64,000 nt of DNA from Otis tarda (lineage: Eukaryota; Chordata; Aves; Otidiformes; Otididae). Both the position numbers and the translations under genes were made by a program. Position 1 is the first letter of the stretch. Every line of letters starts with the position of its first letter. Positions 63,625 through 64,000 of this stretch are shown here, one piece after another. A model generated the notes under the pieces. That model was given only the letters and a program-made list of their open reading frames with translations, was not told the DNA's origin and ran no database searches. Location of the stretch: positions 202,195,553-202,259,552 of the forward strand of contig CM048552.1 of the NCBI GenBank assembly GCA_026413225.1. Reading direction: 5' to 3'.

Positions 63625-64000
63625 TGTTGTGGTTTAGCCCCAGTCACCACACAGCTTCTCGCTCACCCTCCTCCTACCCAGCGGGATGGGGGAGAGAATT
63701 GGGAAGAAAGGGAAACTCGTGGGTTGAGATGAAGACAGCTTACTAGAATAGCAAAAGAAAATTACAATAATAACAGAATGTAAGGATACTAAAATATACA
63801 AAATGAACAATGCATGATTTCTCACTGCCCAATGTCCCAATGATGGATACAGCCTGTCCCGAGCAGTGATCAGGGAAACAAAACTGAGCAGCAAGCAAAG
63901 GAGTGAGAGGGAGAGAGTGACCCTTGCCCCCCCGCCCCGGCCAGCCCCCACGTATATACTGAGCATGGTATCTATGGCATGGAATACTCTCTTTGGCTAG
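63625..64000 (+). mobile_element. ERV LTR, 5' part, running off the window
   Basis: It starts TGTTGTGGTTTAGCCCC at 63625 and continues with AGCGGGATGGGGGAGAGAAT, AACTCGTGGGTTGAGATGAA, an A-rich block with AATAATAACA, then GAGCAGTGATCAGG and CGTATATACTGAGCATGGTA. This is the order of a widespread avian LTR family. It is a different family from the LTR at 37240 although both start TGT-GTGG. Whether an internal region follows cannot be seen. Confidence 0.8.

Noticed and set aside
49421-64000. Possible 3' exons of the upstream neighbour (CNTN5)
   Set aside because: No Ig- or fibronectin-like coding block or matching splice sites were recognised.

Overview
The window is vertebrate nuclear DNA, almost certainly from a bird. 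It has an AT-rich, gene-poor background, several CR1 LINE fragments ending in the typical ATTCTATG/ATTCTGTG 3' repeat, avian-type ERV LTRs, old MIR-like and L3/CR1-like remnants, and one dense CpG island. The species cannot be fixed from the sequence. There are no bacterial-style operons, CRISPR arrays or rRNA genes.

One protein-coding gene is supported: the 5' end of ARHGAP42 (GRAF3, a BAR-PH-RhoGAP-SH3 protein), on the minus strand. Coding exon 1 (48684-48837) lies in the CpG island and encodes the start of the BAR domain. Coding exon 2 (10026-10121) continues it in exact phase, with good splice sites on both sides. The two are separated by a 38,562-bp intron 1 (10122-48683). Positions 1-10025 are the start of intron 2; no later exon was recognised. 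The promoter and 5' UTR occupy roughly 48838-49420, and everything to the right is upstream intergenic DNA.

Layout, left to right: a CR1 fragment (1-922) and intron 2; exon 2; intron 1, holding CR1 fragments at 11109-11259, 11752-11956 (with inverted ends) and 46085-46786, a diverged L3/CR1-type 3' end at 23105-23440, a degraded CR1 RT remnant at 39960-40300, a MIR-like SINE at 24249-24368, a complete solo ERV LTR at 37240-38217 with a 5-bp target duplication, a perfect G-quadruplex motif at 17189, a perfect SRF CArg-type (CArG) box at 21634 and several hairpins; then the CpG island with exon 1; then about 14 kb of upstream DNA with MIR-like pieces, a decayed CR1 (59400-59746), and a second LTR that starts at 63625 and runs off the window.

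No convincing new genetic system was found. The observations most worth checking are the regulatory candidates in ARHGAP42 intron 1 and at its promoter, the 18-bp perfect hairpin next to the solo LTR, and the CR1 copy with inverted termini. All repeat-family calls rest on recalled consensus features, not a database search.
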